Numbered from the stretch's first letter, positions 37,820 to 47,959 are shown. The stretch: DNA of 64,000 nucleotides from Lachnospira hominis (ex Liu et al. 2021) (GCF_014287955.1 NZ_JACOPD010000007.1:123029-187028); one strand, 5' to 3'. Notes: generated from the letters alone by a model not told the origin. Numbers and translations are program-made.

Positions 37820-38662
37820 TTATTTTTCATATGATACAAGAATTCCATGTTTTTCAGCATAATAGCTGCATAGACCACCTGTAGGAATTATTTTGATATT
37901 TACAGTCGGGAACTGCTGGCGGAGCTGTTCGGCAACATAATCTGCAGATTCGTTATTAAAACAGTGGCTTATTACTACTTTACCGCCGTTATAGCCATCA
38001 TTTAACATGCTTTTAATAAGACGGTCATAGATATTGTTGCGTCCGCGGCATTTGTGTACAATGTCAATTGTGCCTTCTTTTGAGGCACCAGCCAGCAGCT
38101 TAATGCCAAGTTTGCCGATGATATTACCTATAATTTTATTAACTCTTCCGTTTTTTACAAGGTTTTCAATTGATTCAAGGACGAATAAAAGTCCTATATG
38201 TTTGTGGTATTCTGTGATTCGTGTGCATATTTCTTCATATGAAAGATTTTCATCAATATATTCAGCGAGTTTTAAAGCGAGTATTGCAAGCCCTGAACCA
38301 GCCATTTTGCTGTCTATCGCAAAAATCTTTTTATCAGGATGGTCTTCCAGATACATATCTTTGGCAGATATCAGACTTTGCCAGCTGCCTGAAAGTTTTG
38401 AAGAAATTGTTATTGCAAATATAATATCAGCCTGTTCAAATGCATCAATCCAGCTTTGCGGGCTTGGTGCTGCACTTCCTGTTGCTTCTGTGCTTTCCTG
38501 CATTTCGTTCATAAAATTTTCTATATCAAGATTTTCATCATCAATAAATTCCCTGTTTCCGATTCTCAAAGAGAGTGGAGCCTGAAGGTAAATTGTGTTA
38601 TTATGTGAAGAAGGCAGTGATTTTAAATCACAGCTTGAATCAGTAACAATTGCATATTTCAT
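37820..38662 (-). CDS. DegV family fatty-acid-binding protein
   Basis: 280 aa from 38662 (MKYAIVTDSSCDL) behind CGGAG. The DegV fold is shown by ATGSAAPSPQSW, FAITISSKLSGSWQSL and SKMAGSGLAILALKLAEYI. Proteins of this family present fatty acids to the FakA kinase in Firmicutes; no fakA is visible here. Convergent with the MFS gene and divergent from the TetR gene. Confidence 0.93.
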   Translation of the reverse strand: MKYAIVTDSSCDLKSLPSSHNNTIYLQAPLSLRIGNREFIDDENLDIENFMNEMQESTEATGSAAPSPQSWIDAFEQADIIFAITISSKLSGSWQSLISAKDMYLEDHPDKKIFAIDSKMAGSGLAILALKLAEYIDENLSYEEICTRITEYHKHIGLLFVLESIENLVKNGRVNKIIGNIIGKLGIKLLAGASKEGTIDIVHKCRGRNNIYDRLIKSMLNDGYNGGKVVISHCFNNESADYVAEQLRQQFPTVNIKIIPTGGLCSYYAEKHGILVSYEK

Positions 38663-38808
38663 AAAAAATCTCCGTTCTGCCATTTTTGTGTATTAACATA
38701 TTTTTTACGGCATAAAAATAAGATGTGGTTTTTAAAACTATATTATATTGTATTATATAACGTGATGTGATACAATTTACAAATAAAGGAAATATGTAAA
38801 TAAGAGTA

Positions 38809-38829
38809 TTGATTTAACTGTTAAATTAA
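38809..38829. promoter_or_regulatory. Near-perfect palindrome upstream of the TetR gene, candidate operator
   Basis: ATTTAACTGTTAAAT (38812-38826) is a perfect 15-base palindrome, extended by further matching bases on each side, 29 bp before the regulator start. An ATTTAC/GTAAAT pair lies just upstream (38775-38801). TetR proteins commonly bind palindromes of this size in their own promoter. Confidence 0.55.
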
Positions 38830-38857
38830 TGTTATTTAATCATGCGGAGGTGGAAAT

Positions 38858-39430
38858 TTGCGTAAGATTGTCGGAGAAAAGAAAAAGACCCAAAGAAATC
38901 GTTTTACGAGAATGTGTATGGGAGACGCACTTGTAAATATTATGCAGCAGAAAGCATATGACAAGATATCAGTTTCTGATATAGTTAAAAAAGCCGGAGT
39001 GTCAAGGATGACATATTACAATTATTATGGAACGAAAGATGAACTGGTTAAAGATTATATAGAAGAAATAACATCGCTATATTTTGAGGAAGAAAAAAAT
39101 AATTTAAAAGAAAAAAATAATATAATGGATTATGTGCATATACTTTTTTTAATTAAATTTTTTGACAGGTATGGTAAATTTTTTGTAACTCTTGCAGATG
39201 CAGGGATGTATTCATTTATTATTGATGCTGCCAATATTATTATGGAAAAGGAATATAAAGATAATTATAGTACAAGCGATGATGCGGATTTTCTGAAGAA
39301 AAAAACATATGAATTATATTTTTATTCAGGTGCAATGGTCAACGTTTTTTTACATTGGCAGAAAAACGGTAAAAACATCACACCTGAAGAACTTGCCGGT
39401 ATAATCACAGATTATCGTCGGATAAGCTGA
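38858..39430 (+). CDS. TetR/AcrR family transcriptional regulator
   Basis: 190 aa from TTG 38858 with GGAGG 7 bases upstream; no in-frame ATG fits before the HTH. The N-terminal HTH (~30-52; ISVSDIVKKAGVSRMTYYNYYGTKDELV) is typical of TetR proteins, with a helical ligand domain after it. Its end overlaps the convergent GH1 gene by 19 bases. The target is unknown; the degV or GH1 genes are the nearest. Confidence 0.9.
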   Translation: MRKIVGEKKKTQRNRFTRMCMGDALVNIMQQKAYDKISVSDIVKKAGVSRMTYYNYYGTKDELVKDYIEEITSLYFEEEKNNLKEKNNIMDYVHILFLIKFFDRYGKFFVTLADAGMYSFIIDAANIIMEKEYKDNYSTSDDADFLKKKTYELYFYSGAMVNVFLHWQKNGKNITPEELAGIITDYRRIS

Positions 39431-40710
39431 CTGTACCAGCGAAATGAATCTTTTGGAATACGTCTGCCTGTTGCATAATCAATGTATACAAGCCCAAATC
39501 GTTCATTGTATCCACTGTGCCATTCAAAATTGTCAGTAAATGACCAATGGAAATATCCGATTACATCGGTTCCGGCATCAATGGCTTTTGAAAGTTCATT
39601 AATATATCTTGTTAGATAATCAATTCTGTCGGCATCATGTACTTTGCCGTCAAGGAAAATGTGGTCGTTGCAGGAAAATCCGTTTTCGGTTATTATAATT
39701 GGAAGTTTGTAACGTTCGTACATGAAAACAGGTCCCCAGCAAAGAACTTCCGGTGTTACAGGCCATTTCAATGCAGTTCTTGCAAATCCAATTCCGTGCT
39801 TTACAATTCCATCAGAGCTGACTTCGTGCCCGTTATATATGTTGAGCCCAAGAAAATCAAGTGGTGGGTTGAGTGTTTCAACATCATCCCATGAACGGTT
39901 GTATTCACATGTTTTTCCTAGTATTACTGCGTCACAAAAAATCTGGTGGCAGAACAGGAAGTCTTCTTTATTGGTTGAAAAAGTGAGCTTTTTAGCCATT
40001 TCAATATCTTCTTTGGAACCGGTCGAAGGATAGCACAGATTGCCTGTGCTTGAAAAACCGATTTTTATTTTTCTTTTTGCACATTTTCTCATGGCACGGA
40101 CGGCAGCTGCATGTGCTTTTGCAAGTGAATGAAGAATTTCAAGAACTGTGTCGTCCGGGAGAGTAAGCCCGGGAGCATGCTGGCCTGTTGAATATCCCAT
40201 GCGTGTTATTATCTGTGGCTCATTAATAGTGGAAAAGTATTCAACACGATCTGAAAAATGTTTACAAATCAATTCGGCATATTTTACAAAAGCATTTATT
40301 GTGCGTTCTGAAAGCCATCCTCCGTCATCTTCAAGAGTCTGTGGCAAATCCCAGTGAAAAAGTGTTATATGTGGTGTTATGCCATTTTTAAGGCAGCAGT
40401 TTACTAGATTGTCGTAGAATTGCAACCCGTTCGCATTAGGAATTTCGTCATCGCCTTCAGGAAAAATCCTTGTCCATGATATTGAAAATCTGTATGCACT
40501 TATGCCAAGTTCAGTCATAAGTTTAATGTCATCCTCATATTTGTCATAATGGTCACAGGCGATGTCACCGGTTTCGTTATCATTGATTTTTCCGGGTGTG
40601 TGGCAGAAGGTGTCCCATATAGAAACACCTTTGCCGTCGCGGTTATATGCACCCTCAATCTGATAGGCACTTGTTGCAGTGCCCCATATAAAATCTTTTG
40701 GAAAATTCAT
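39412..40710 (-). CDS. GH1 beta-glucosidase
   Basis: 432 aa. FPKDFIWGTATSAYQIEGA at the start; acid/base Glu164 in STINEP and nucleophile Glu342 in IIITENG; YLTRYINELSKAIDAGTDVIGYFHWSFTDNFEW is typical of the family. No signal peptide, so it acts in the cytoplasm on imported cellobiose or short beta-glucosides (phospho or free form not decided; no PTS gene is present and an ABC importer is, so free sugars are likely). It lies 39 bp after the GH94 gene. Confidence 0.94.
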   Translation of the reverse strand: MNFPKDFIWGTATSAYQIEGAYNRDGKGVSIWDTFCHTPGKINDNETGDIACDHYDKYEDDIKLMTELGISAYRFSISWTRIFPEGDDEIPNANGLQFYDNLVNCCLKNGITPHITLFHWDLPQTLEDDGGWLSERTINAFVKYAELICKHFSDRVEYFSTINEPQIITRMGYSTGQHAPGLTLPDDTVLEILHSLAKAHAAAVRAMRKCAKRKIKIGFSSTGNLCYPSTGSKEDIEMAKKLTFSTNKEDFLFCHQIFCDAVILGKTCEYNRSWDDVETLNPPLDFLGLNIYNGHEVSSDGIVKHGIGFARTALKWPVTPEVLCWGPVFMYERYKLPIIITENGFSCNDHIFLDGKVHDADRIDYLTRYINELSKAIDAGTDVIGYFHWSFTDNFEWHSGYNERFGLVYIDYATGRRIPKDSFRWYSQLIRR

Positions 40711-40748
40711 ATTGTATCCTCGATTCTTTCTGAATTGTATAAGTTTTT

Positions 40749-43193
40749 TTATAAAACAGCTGTTACATCATATTTTTTGATATTTTCATCATATGGAATA
40801 ATATTTCCTTCAACAGATTTTCCGTTGACGATAAGTGATTTCAGGCCTTTTTGTGAACCGGAAGAGTTGTCAATGTGGATATTATATTCGGCACCACGGA
40901 AGGTCCTCTTTACGCTGAATTCTTTCATGTAATCCGGTATGCATGGGTCTATGCACAGACCATCAAATTCAGGCCGTATTCCAAGAATGTACTGTGAAAT
41001 GTTGGTGAATGTCCATGCTGCTGTCCCTGTGAGCCAGCTGTTTTTTGCTTCTCCGAAATGAGCAGCATCAATGCCGGCTATCATCTGTGAGTATACATAA
41101 CTTTCAGTCTTGTGAAGATCACTTACATCCTGGAGATATGCCGGGCAGATTTTCTTGTATACATCAAAAGCACGGTTGCCATGTCCGACAACAGTTTCCG
41201 CAATTGAAATCCAGGGGTTGTTGTGACAGAAAATTCCTGCATTTTCTTTGTAACCTTCCGGATAAGAAGTTATTTCACCAAGCTCAGGATGATAAGATGT
41301 ATAAGCAGGCTGTAAAAGAACAATGCCATATTTTGTGTCAAGTTTTTCTTCGACTGAACGGAGTGCTCTGACTGCAAGACCATTATCGGTTCCTATTCCT
41401 GCCATAACACAGAAACCTTGTGGTTCAATGAAAATCTGACCTTCTTTACATTCATGGGAGCCAACTTTTTCTCCTGCGGCATCATATGCACGTAAAAACC
41501 ATTCTCCGTCCCAGCCTGATTCGGTAACAGCTTTAATCATGTCATTTACATGATTGCATACAGCATCGGCTTCGTCATCAAGACCGAGATGTCTGCATAT
41601 TGCTTCGTAATCCCTTCCATATTTAACATACATTCCGGCTATAAATACTGATTCTGCTACAGGTCCTTCTGATGGTCCGGTAGTTTGGAATGATTCGCCC
41701 GGAACAGTTGAAAAACAGTTGAGGTTCAGACAGTCGTTCCAGTCGGCACGCCCGATAAGCGGCAGGTTGTGAGGACCAAGATGTGTCGTTGTGAAATTAA
41801 ATGAACGACGCAGATGTTCCATTAAAGGTGCTGTATTTTCTTTGTTACAGTCAAAAGGCGTCATTTCGTCGAGTATAGAATAGTCACCTGTTTCTTTGAG
41901 GTATGCGGCAGTTCCGGCTATGAGCCAGAGCGGGTCGTCATTGAATCCGCTTCCGATATCGGAATTGCCCTGTTTTGTGAGCGGCTGGTATTGGTGATAT
42001 GCACTTCCGTTTTCAAATTGTGTTGAGGCAATATCAAGAATACGCTGCCTTGCAGCATCAGGAATAAGATGCACAAATCCGAGCAGATCCTGGCATGAAT
42101 CACGAAATCCCATGCCGCGGCCTGTTCCTGACTCATAATATGAAGCGGAACGTGACATATTGAATGTAACCATGCACTGATACTGGTTCCAGATGTTAAC
42201 CATACGGCATAATTTGTCATCGGAAGTTTCAAGCGTATATTTTGAAAGAAGATTGTTCCAGTGTTCTTTCAACCGGTTAAATGCATTATCAAAAGCTTCA
42301 TCAGTCATATATGTGTCAATCATTGCTTTAGCACGTTGTTTGTTTATTTTTTGAGGTGCTTCCCATTTTTCATCATCAGGATTTTCTATATAACCTAACA
42401 TGTAAATAAAATGACATTTTTCATTAGGTTTAAGTGTTATGTCTTTTCTGAAAGATGCAACAGGGTTCCATCCGCTTGCTTTTGAATTATGTGATGTTTT
42501 TGCAGCGACTGCATCAGGCATCTGAGGGCTTCCATACGTTCCAAGGAAACTGTCACGGTCAGTATCAAAACCGTCACAAGATGAATTCATTGCACATAAA
42601 GCGTAGTGATTGCGGCGTTCGCGGTACTCGGTCTTATGATAAATACATGAATTTGCTTTGTAAGGTTCAATCTCAACTTCTCCGGTGCTGTATGTACGCT
42701 GGAAATTGTTCATATCATCAACGGCATTCCAGAGACAGAATTCAATATATGAATAAACTGAAAATGTCTTAGATTTATCGGAAGTATTATTAAGACTTAA
42801 ACGTGTAAGCTCACAGTTTGCTCCAATTGGAACAAATGATGTAACATGTGCTTCAATGCCATTTTTGCTGCCTTTGTATGTTGTATATCCAAGACCATGA
42901 CGACATTCGTAGCTGTCAAGTTCAGTCTGTACAGGCTGCCATCCCGGATTCCAGATGCATCCGTTATCGTTAATATAAAAATAGTGACCGTTAGAATCAA
43001 GCGGAGCATTGTTATAGCGGTATCTTGTAAGCCTTAAAAGCTTTGCGTCTTTATAAAATGCATATCCGCCGCCTGTGTTGCTTATAAGTCTGAAAAAACT
43101 TTCACATCCAAGGTAATTAATCCATGGAAGAGGAGTTCTGGGAGTTGTTATAACATATTCTTTATTATCATCATCAAAATATCCCAAATTCAT
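40749..43193 (-). CDS. GH94 cellobiose phosphorylase
   Basis: 814 aa from 43193 ([21 protein letters not shown]) behind GAGG, not the upstream ATGs. The N terminus and [28 protein letters not shown] (~481-490, with the catalytic Asp of the family), [14 protein letters not shown] and [13 protein letters not shown] match cellobiose phosphorylases such as that of Clostridium thermocellum very closely. It splits cellobiose with phosphate into glucose-1-P and glucose, saving ATP. First gene of the leftward unit; an operator-like site lies 50 bp upstream. Confidence 0.94.
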   Translation of the reverse strand: MNLGYFDDDNKEYVITTPRTPLPWINYLGCESFFRLISNTGGGYAFYKDAKLLRLTRYRYNNAPLDSNGHYFYINDNGCIWNPGWQPVQTELDSYECRHGLGYTTYKGSKNGIEAHVTSFVPIGANCELTRLSLNNTSDKSKTFSVYSYIEFCLWNAVDDMNNFQRTYSTGEVEIEPYKANSCIYHKTEYRERRNHYALCAMNSSCDGFDTDRDSFLGTYGSPQMPDAVAAKTSHNSKASGWNPVASFRKDITLKPNEKCHFIYMLGYIENPDDEKWEAPQKINKQRAKAMIDTYMTDEAFDNAFNRLKEHWNNLLSKYTLETSDDKLCRMVNIWNQYQCMVTFNMSRSASYYESGTGRGMGFRDSCQDLLGFVHLIPDAARQRILDIASTQFENGSAYHQYQPLTKQGNSDIGSGFNDDPLWLIAGTAAYLKETGDYSILDEMTPFDCNKENTAPLMEHLRRSFNFTTTHLGPHNLPLIGRADWNDCLNLNCFSTVPGESFQTTGPSEGPVAESVFIAGMYVKYGRDYEAICRHLGLDDEADAVCNHVNDMIKAVTESGWDGEWFLRAYDAAGEKVGSHECKEGQIFIEPQGFCVMAGIGTDNGLAVRALRSVEEKLDTKYGIVLLQPAYTSYHPELGEITSYPEGYKENAGIFCHNNPWISIAETVVGHGNRAFDVYKKICPAYLQDVSDLHKTESYVYSQMIAGIDAAHFGEAKNSWLTGTAAWTFTNISQYILGIRPEFDGLCIDPCIPDYMKEFSVKRTFRGAEYNIHIDNSSGSQKGLKSLIVNGKSVEGNIIPYDENIKKYDVTAVL

Positions 43194-43242
43194 ATAAACC
43201 TCGTTTCTGCATATTTTATTCATATGCAAGCTGTATTAGATA

Positions 43243-43262
43243 TTACGAAAACGATTAAGGAA
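43243..43262 (-). promoter_or_regulatory. LacI-type operator, copy 1 (GH94 side)
   Basis: TTACGAAAACGATTAAG at 43243-43259, with the CG centre typical of LacI-family sites. It is identical over 17 bp to copy 2 and stands about 50 bp before the GH94 start. Confidence 0.75.
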
Positions 43263-43478
43263 CAAAAATCAGTAAAACACAGGAGAAATTAAGATAAAAC
43301 CTGTATATTATATAATATGATTGTCCTAATTAAAAAATTAAGAATATATTTATCTGATTTGAGTATATTTTAATGAAAATGAAAAAGCAATGTTTAATGA
43401 TAAAAAACAGAAAAATAGTCATATTGCACAAAAATGTATATACAAAATTTGTCATAACTATAAAAAAATAAAAAACAG

Positions 43479-43507
43479 TTGCATTAAAATAGATGTCGTG
43501 CTATAGT
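43479..43507 (+). promoter_or_regulatory. Promoter of the lacI/ABC transporter unit
   Basis: TTGCAT (43479-43484), a 17-bp spacer, then TATAGT (43502-43507). The second operator begins 5 bases after the -10, so bound repressor would cover the transcription start. Confidence 0.7.
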
Positions 43508-43511
43508 GAAC

Positions 43512-43531
43512 TTACGAAAACGATTAAGTAA
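43512..43531 (+). promoter_or_regulatory. LacI-type operator, copy 2 (lacI side)
   Basis: The same 17-bp sequence as copy 1, here followed by TAA so that its ends form TTAC...GTAA around the CG centre. The position over the start site predicts autorepression. Confidence 0.78.
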
Positions 43532-43564
43532 TAACAACAAGCACAGGTAAAGGGGTAAGATACG

Positions 43565-44578
43565 ATGGTTTCTATGAGAGATATTGCAGAAAAATGCAGC
43601 GTGTCAGTTGCGACAGTAAGCAAGGCACTTAATAATCATAGTGACATCAGTGAAGAGACCAGAAAGAAGATACGTCAGACTGCAAGTGATATGGGTTATT
43701 ATCCTAACTCAGCAGCCAGAGCATTGAAAACTAACCGTTCATATAACATTGGCGTGTTAATGAACGATAGAGCACACAGTGGTCTGACACATGAATATTT
43801 TTCAGCGGTGCTGGAGGGTGTTAAGGTCGAATCCGAAAGTCGTGGATATGATATTACATTTATCAATACCCATAACAGAAAGATGACATACTATGAACAT
43901 TGCAAATATCGCAATCTTGACGGTGTTGTTATTGCCTGCGCGGATTTTGAAGAACCTGAAGTACAGGAAGTTGTCAATGGTGCTATTCCCTCAGTGACTA
44001 TTGATTACATATTTAACAACTGTACTTCCGTCAGCTCAGATAATGTAAAGGGGATGAGAGAACTTGTACAGTATGTATATAAGATGGGACATCGTAAGAT
44101 TGCTTATATACATGGTGAGAGTAATTCAGAAGTAACAAAAGAAAGACTTGCATCATTTTATATGACACTTGAAGAACTGGATGTAGATGTTCCGGATGAA
44201 TATGTTAAGTCATCTGAATATTTGAATGCGGTTAAAGCAGAGAAGCTTACAAATGAACTTCTTAATATGACGGATGCACCGACATGTATTTTTTATCCTG
44301 ATGATTTATCTTATTCGGGAGGGTTTAATGCTATAAAAAGCAGAGGCTTAAAAGTGCCGGATGATATTTCAATGGTAGGTTATGACGGCATTAAGCTTTC
44401 ACAGATATTGAATCCAAAGCTTACGACAGTAGAACAGCAATCAAGAAAGATAGGAATGCTTGCTGCGAGAGAGCTTATAACATGTGTTGAGAATCCCAAG
44501 ACTGCATTGGTTAAAAGAGTTGTCGTTGATGGCAGATTACTGGAAGGAGAGACAGTAAAAGACATCAGACAAAAGTAA
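43565..44578 (+). CDS. LacI family transcriptional regulator of the cellobiose locus
   Basis: 337 aa. N-terminal HTH MRDIAEKCSVSVATVSKALNNHSDIS (4-29) with hinge helix NSAARALKTNRS, then a periplasmic-binding-like sugar domain (IGVLMNDRAH, GVVIACADF, PSVTIDYIF, YIHGESNSE, DDISMVGYDGIKLSQIL). It probably represses both divergent units through the paired operators, with cellobiose or a derivative as inducer (inference from context). The start is ATG 43565 with AAAGGGG 9 bases upstream. Confidence 0.93.
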   Translation: MVSMRDIAEKCSVSVATVSKALNNHSDISEETRKKIRQTASDMGYYPNSAARALKTNRSYNIGVLMNDRAHSGLTHEYFSAVLEGVKVESESRGYDITFINTHNRKMTYYEHCKYRNLDGVVIACADFEEPEVQEVVNGAIPSVTIDYIFNNCTSVSSDNVKGMRELVQYVYKMGHRKIAYIHGESNSEVTKERLASFYMTLEELDVDVPDEYVKSSEYLNAVKAEKLTNELLNMTDAPTCIFYPDDLSYSGGFNAIKSRGLKVPDDISMVGYDGIKLSQILNPKLTTVEQQSRKIGMLAARELITCVENPKTALVKRVVVDGRLLEGETVKDIRQK

Positions 44579-44647
44579 ACAGATGTGATGCAACAGGCAA
44601 AGAAACAAAGGGTTATGTATTGGTTAAGTTTTAGAGGAGGTTTGATT

Positions 44648-46018
44648 ATGATGAAAAGAAAATTAACAAGTCTGTTTCTTGCAACAGCAATGGTAATGAC
44701 AACGCTTGCCGGATGCGGTAATTCCGGTGGAAAGCCAGCTGCAAAGGTAGATACAAGTGAAGCAGCACAGGGAAAGGTTCTTAATATTTATTGCTGGAAT
44801 CAGGAATTTCAGGAAAGATTTGAATACTTTAAAAAATCAGGAAAATTACCTTCAGATGTAAAGGTTAATTTCGTTGTTACACCAAATGAGAATAATGCTT
44901 ATCAGAATGCACTTGATGCAGCACTGTTAAAGCAGAAAGATGCACCGGCAGATGAAAAGGTTGATATTTTCCTTGTAGAAGCCGATTACGCATTAAAATA
45001 TGTAGACAGTGATTATACACTTGATGTTGTAAATGATATTGGTCTTACAAAAGATGACCTTGCTGACCAGTATCAGTATACAAAGGATATCGTAACTGAT
45101 TCAAAGGGTGTCCAGAAAGGTACAACATGGCAGGCAACACCTGGACTTTTCGCTTACAGACGTTCTATTGCAAAGGATGTATTAGGAACTGATAATCCGG
45201 ATAAGGTTCAGGAAGCACTTTCATCATGGGATAAGTTTAATTCTGTTGCTGAAAAGGCAGCTGCCAAAGGTTATAAGATGCTTTCAGGTTATGATGATGC
45301 ATACAGGGTATTTTCTAACAACGTATCAGCACCTTGGGTTGATTCAAATAACAAGATTGTAATTGATGACAATATTATGAAGTGGGTTGACCAGACAAAG
45401 CTTTTCACAGAGAAAGGATATAATAACAAGTCATCTCTCTGGGATAATGTATGGGCAGCAGACCAGGGTCCTAAAGGTAAGGTATTTGGTTTCTTCTATT
45501 CAACATGGGGCATTAACTTCACACTTCTTGGTAACTCACTTGCAACTCCTGTAAAGGAAGGCGGTAAGGAAGAAGTTGGTAATGGTATCTATGGTGATTA
45601 TGCAGTATGCCAGGGACCACAGAGTTATTACTGGGGTGGTACATGGATCTGTGCAGCAGCAGGAACAGATAATCCAAACCTCATTAAAGAGATTATGAAG
45701 ACACTTACATGTGATAAGAGTACAGAAGTTCAGATAACAAAAGATACACAGGATTACACAAACACAATTTCAGGTATGAATGAACTTGCTTCAAGTGATT
45801 TCAAGTCAGCATTCCTTGGCGGACAGAATCATATTAAACTGTTTGCACAGGCTGCACCTAAGATTAACATGAAGAATATTTCAGCTTATGACCAGGGTCT
45901 TAACGAAGAATTCCAGAAAGCTATGAAGGATTACTTCGATGGAAATGTAACTAAGGATAAAGCACTTGATAACTTCTACAAAGCAGCTATTGAGAAATAT
46001 CCAAACTTGTCACACTAA
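44648..46018 (+). CDS. ABC sugar transporter, extracellular solute-binding lipoprotein
   Basis: 456 aa from ATG 44648 behind AGGAGG, not the upstream in-frame ATGs. The signal peptide ends in TTLAGC, a lipobox. The family 1 sugar-binding fold is shown by LNIYCWNQEFQERFEYF, DIFLVEADYALKYV and WQATPGLFAYRRSIAKDVLG. Likely ligand: cellobiose or cellodextrins, from its neighbours. It is followed by a stem-loop and two permease genes. Confidence 0.92.
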   Translation: MMKRKLTSLFLATAMVMTTLAGCGNSGGKPAAKVDTSEAAQGKVLNIYCWNQEFQERFEYFKKSGKLPSDVKVNFVVTPNENNAYQNALDAALLKQKDAPADEKVDIFLVEADYALKYVDSDYTLDVVNDIGLTKDDLADQYQYTKDIVTDSKGVQKGTTWQATPGLFAYRRSIAKDVLGTDNPDKVQEALSSWDKFNSVAEKAAAKGYKMLSGYDDAYRVFSNNVSAPWVDSNNKIVIDDNIMKWVDQTKLFTEKGYNNKSSLWDNVWAADQGPKGKVFGFFYSTWGINFTLLGNSLATPVKEGGKEEVGNGIYGDYAVCQGPQSYYWGGTWICAAAGTDNPNLIKEIMKTLTCDKSTEVQITKDTQDYTNTISGMNELASSDFKSAFLGGQNHIKLFAQAAPKINMKNISAYDQGLNEEFQKAMKDYFDGNVTKDKALDNFYKAAIEKYPNLSH

Positions 46019-46040
46019 TAAATATATGTAATTAAGTGAT

Positions 46041-46103
46041 GGAAGCACGTCGGGGAATCAATAATTGGTATTTAATCTGAATCGGTTTCAAGGCGTGCTT
46101 TCC
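46041..46103 (+). promoter_or_regulatory. Intercistronic stem-loop between binding-protein and permease genes
   Basis: GGAAGCACG pairs with CGTGCTTTCC (one bulged base) across a ~44-base loop, 22 bp after the stop and 23 bp before the permease start. Hairpins at this spot in sugar ABC operons commonly protect the binding-protein message and lower permease levels. Confidence 0.5.
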
Positions 46104-46126
46104 TGTCGCTGGAAATGGAGGGCGGC

Positions 46127-47065
46127 ATGAAAAGAAAAAAATCAAAATGTGTGAGTTATGCAAAGTGGGGATATATTTTTTTGATACCATTCTTTTTGGT
46201 ATATATTATTTTTCAGTTAATTCCGTTGCTTTCCACTTTCTATAACAGTTTTTTTGAAAATTACAGAGTTGGTCTTATGCAGGTAGGACCTACATTTGTT
46301 GGATTTAAAAATTATAAAGAAATATTATTTAACAGCGAACTTCCAATGTATTTAAAGAATACATTTATTATATGGATGATGGGATTTATTCCACAGATGT
46401 TTTTCTCATTATTACTTGCATCATGGTTTACGGATTTAAGATTAAGATTAAAATGTTCAGGTTTTTTCAAGACAGTTATATATATGCCGAACCTGATTAT
46501 GGCATCTGCATTTTCAATGTTATTTTATACAATATTCTCAGATGTAGGACCTATTAATAATCTTCTTAATTCAATGGGACTTCCTACATACAGGTTTCTG
46601 GCGGAGGTCGCCGGAGCCAGAGGACTTATCGCACTTATGAATTTCCTCATGTGGTTCGGTAATACAACAATTGTCCTGATGGCAGGCATTATGGGAATCG
46701 ATACAGGAATTATGGAAGCGGCAAGAATTGATGGAGCGAGTTCATTCCAGATATTCAGAAAGATTACACTTCCAATTATAAAACCTATCATGGCTTATAC
46801 ACTTGTAACTTCACTTATCGGTGGTATCCAGATGTTTGATGTTCCTCAGATTCTTACTAATGGTAATGGTAATCCGGACAGAACAAGCATGACTGCCATC
46901 ATGTATCTGAATAAGCATTTGTATAGTAAGAATTATGGTATGGCTGGTGCTCTTTCAGTTATATTATTTATAATAACAGCAGTGCTTAGTATTTTCGTAT
47001 TCAAATATGTAACAAAAGATATGGTGGATACGGGTGCAAAAACATCGAAGAAAGCAAAAAAGTGA
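46127..47065 (+). CDS. ABC sugar transporter permease (MalF-like)
   Basis: 312 aa from ATG 46127 with GGAGGGCGGC just upstream. Six membrane helices and the EAA loop (MEAARIDGASSFQIFRKITLPIIKP, about 200-224), the contact site for the ATPase. It pairs with the next gene. No ATPase gene is in this unit; a shared MsmK/UgpC-type ATPase elsewhere is expected, as usual in Firmicutes. Confidence 0.93.
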   Translation: MKRKKSKCVSYAKWGYIFLIPFFLVYIIFQLIPLLSTFYNSFFENYRVGLMQVGPTFVGFKNYKEILFNSELPMYLKNTFIIWMMGFIPQMFFSLLLASWFTDLRLRLKCSGFFKTVIYMPNLIMASAFSMLFYTIFSDVGPINNLLNSMGLPTYRFLAEVAGARGLIALMNFLMWFGNTTIVLMAGIMGIDTGIMEAARIDGASSFQIFRKITLPIIKPIMAYTLVTSLIGGIQMFDVPQILTNGNGNPDRTSMTAIMYLNKHLYSKNYGMAGALSVILFIITAVLSIFVFKYVTKDMVDTGAKTSKKAKK

Positions 47066-47080
47066 AGGGAGGCGTAGATT

Positions 47081-47959
47081 ATGAGTACAGAAACAAATAA
47101 GAAAAAAGCGGATAAAAGCGATAAAATTGCATTATATATACAAAGAACTTTGTGCTATATTGTATTAATTCTGTTATCAATTTTATGCCTGTTTTCATTT
47201 TATGTATTGCTTATAAATACTACAAGATCTCATCCGGATATACAGAAAGGTTTTTCACTTATTCCGGGAAAATCATTTCTGGTTAACATGAAAAATCTTC
47301 TGACAGATAAGCAGCTTCCGGTATTAAGCGGCATGGCAAACAGCCTTCTTGTAGCCAGTGGAACAGCAATTCTTTCAGTATATTTTTCGGCACTTACAGC
47401 GTATGCAATACATGCTTATAATTTCAGATTTAAGAAACTGGCATTTACATTTATTATGATTATAATGATGGTGCCTACACAGGTATCAGCACTTGGATTT
47501 ATCAAGCAGATGAGTGATATGCATCTGATGAATTCATTCATACCGCTTGTTGTTCCTTCAATAGCTTCACCGGTAGTATTTTTCTTTATTAAGCAGTATA
47601 TGGACAGTGTACTTCCGATTGAACTTGTTGAAGCTGCAAGAATTGATGGTGCACATGAATTCAGAATATTTAATCAGATAGTGCTTCCACTTATGAAGCC
47701 GGCAATTGCAGTACAGGCGATATTCACTTTCGTTGCTTCATGGAATAACTATTTTATTCCTTCGCTTCTTCTTAATAAGGATAGCAAAAAAACACTTCCA
47801 ATACTTATTGCACAGCTTAGAAGTGCTGACTTTTTGAAGTTTGATATGGGTAAGGTTTATATGATGCTTGGATTTGCAATTCTTCCGGTTATTGTAGTTT
47901 ATCTGTGTCTTTCAAAATTTATTGTAAGAGGTGTTACGCTTGGTGGTGTAAAGGGTTGA
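47081..47959 (+). CDS. ABC sugar transporter permease (MalG-like)
   Basis: 292 aa with six membrane helices and the EAA loop VEAARIDGAHEFRIFNQIVLPLMKPA. It ends in FIVRGVTLGGVKG, the usual MalG-type end. RBS GGAGG 8 bases before ATG; 15 bp after the first permease gene. A strong terminator follows. Confidence 0.93.
   Translation: MSTETNKKKADKSDKIALYIQRTLCYIVLILLSILCLFSFYVLLINTTRSHPDIQKGFSLIPGKSFLVNMKNLLTDKQLPVLSGMANSLLVASGTAILSVYFSALTAYAIHAYNFRFKKLAFTFIMIIMMVPTQVSALGFIKQMSDMHLMNSFIPLVVPSIASPVVFFFIKQYMDSVLPIELVEAARIDGAHEFRIFNQIVLPLMKPAIAVQAIFTFVASWNNYFIPSLLLNKDSKKTLPILIAQLRSADFLKFDMGKVYMMLGFAILPVIVVYLCLSKFIVRGVTLGGVKG

Larger units (their letters stand above)
43194..43564. other. 371-bp divergent control region of the cellobiose locus
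   Basis: Very AT-rich. It holds two copies of the operator-like site, a clear rightward promoter before lacI, and a TATAAT-like sequence on the reverse strand near 43305 that could serve the GH94 gene. No ORF or RNA gene is seen. Confidence 0.7.
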
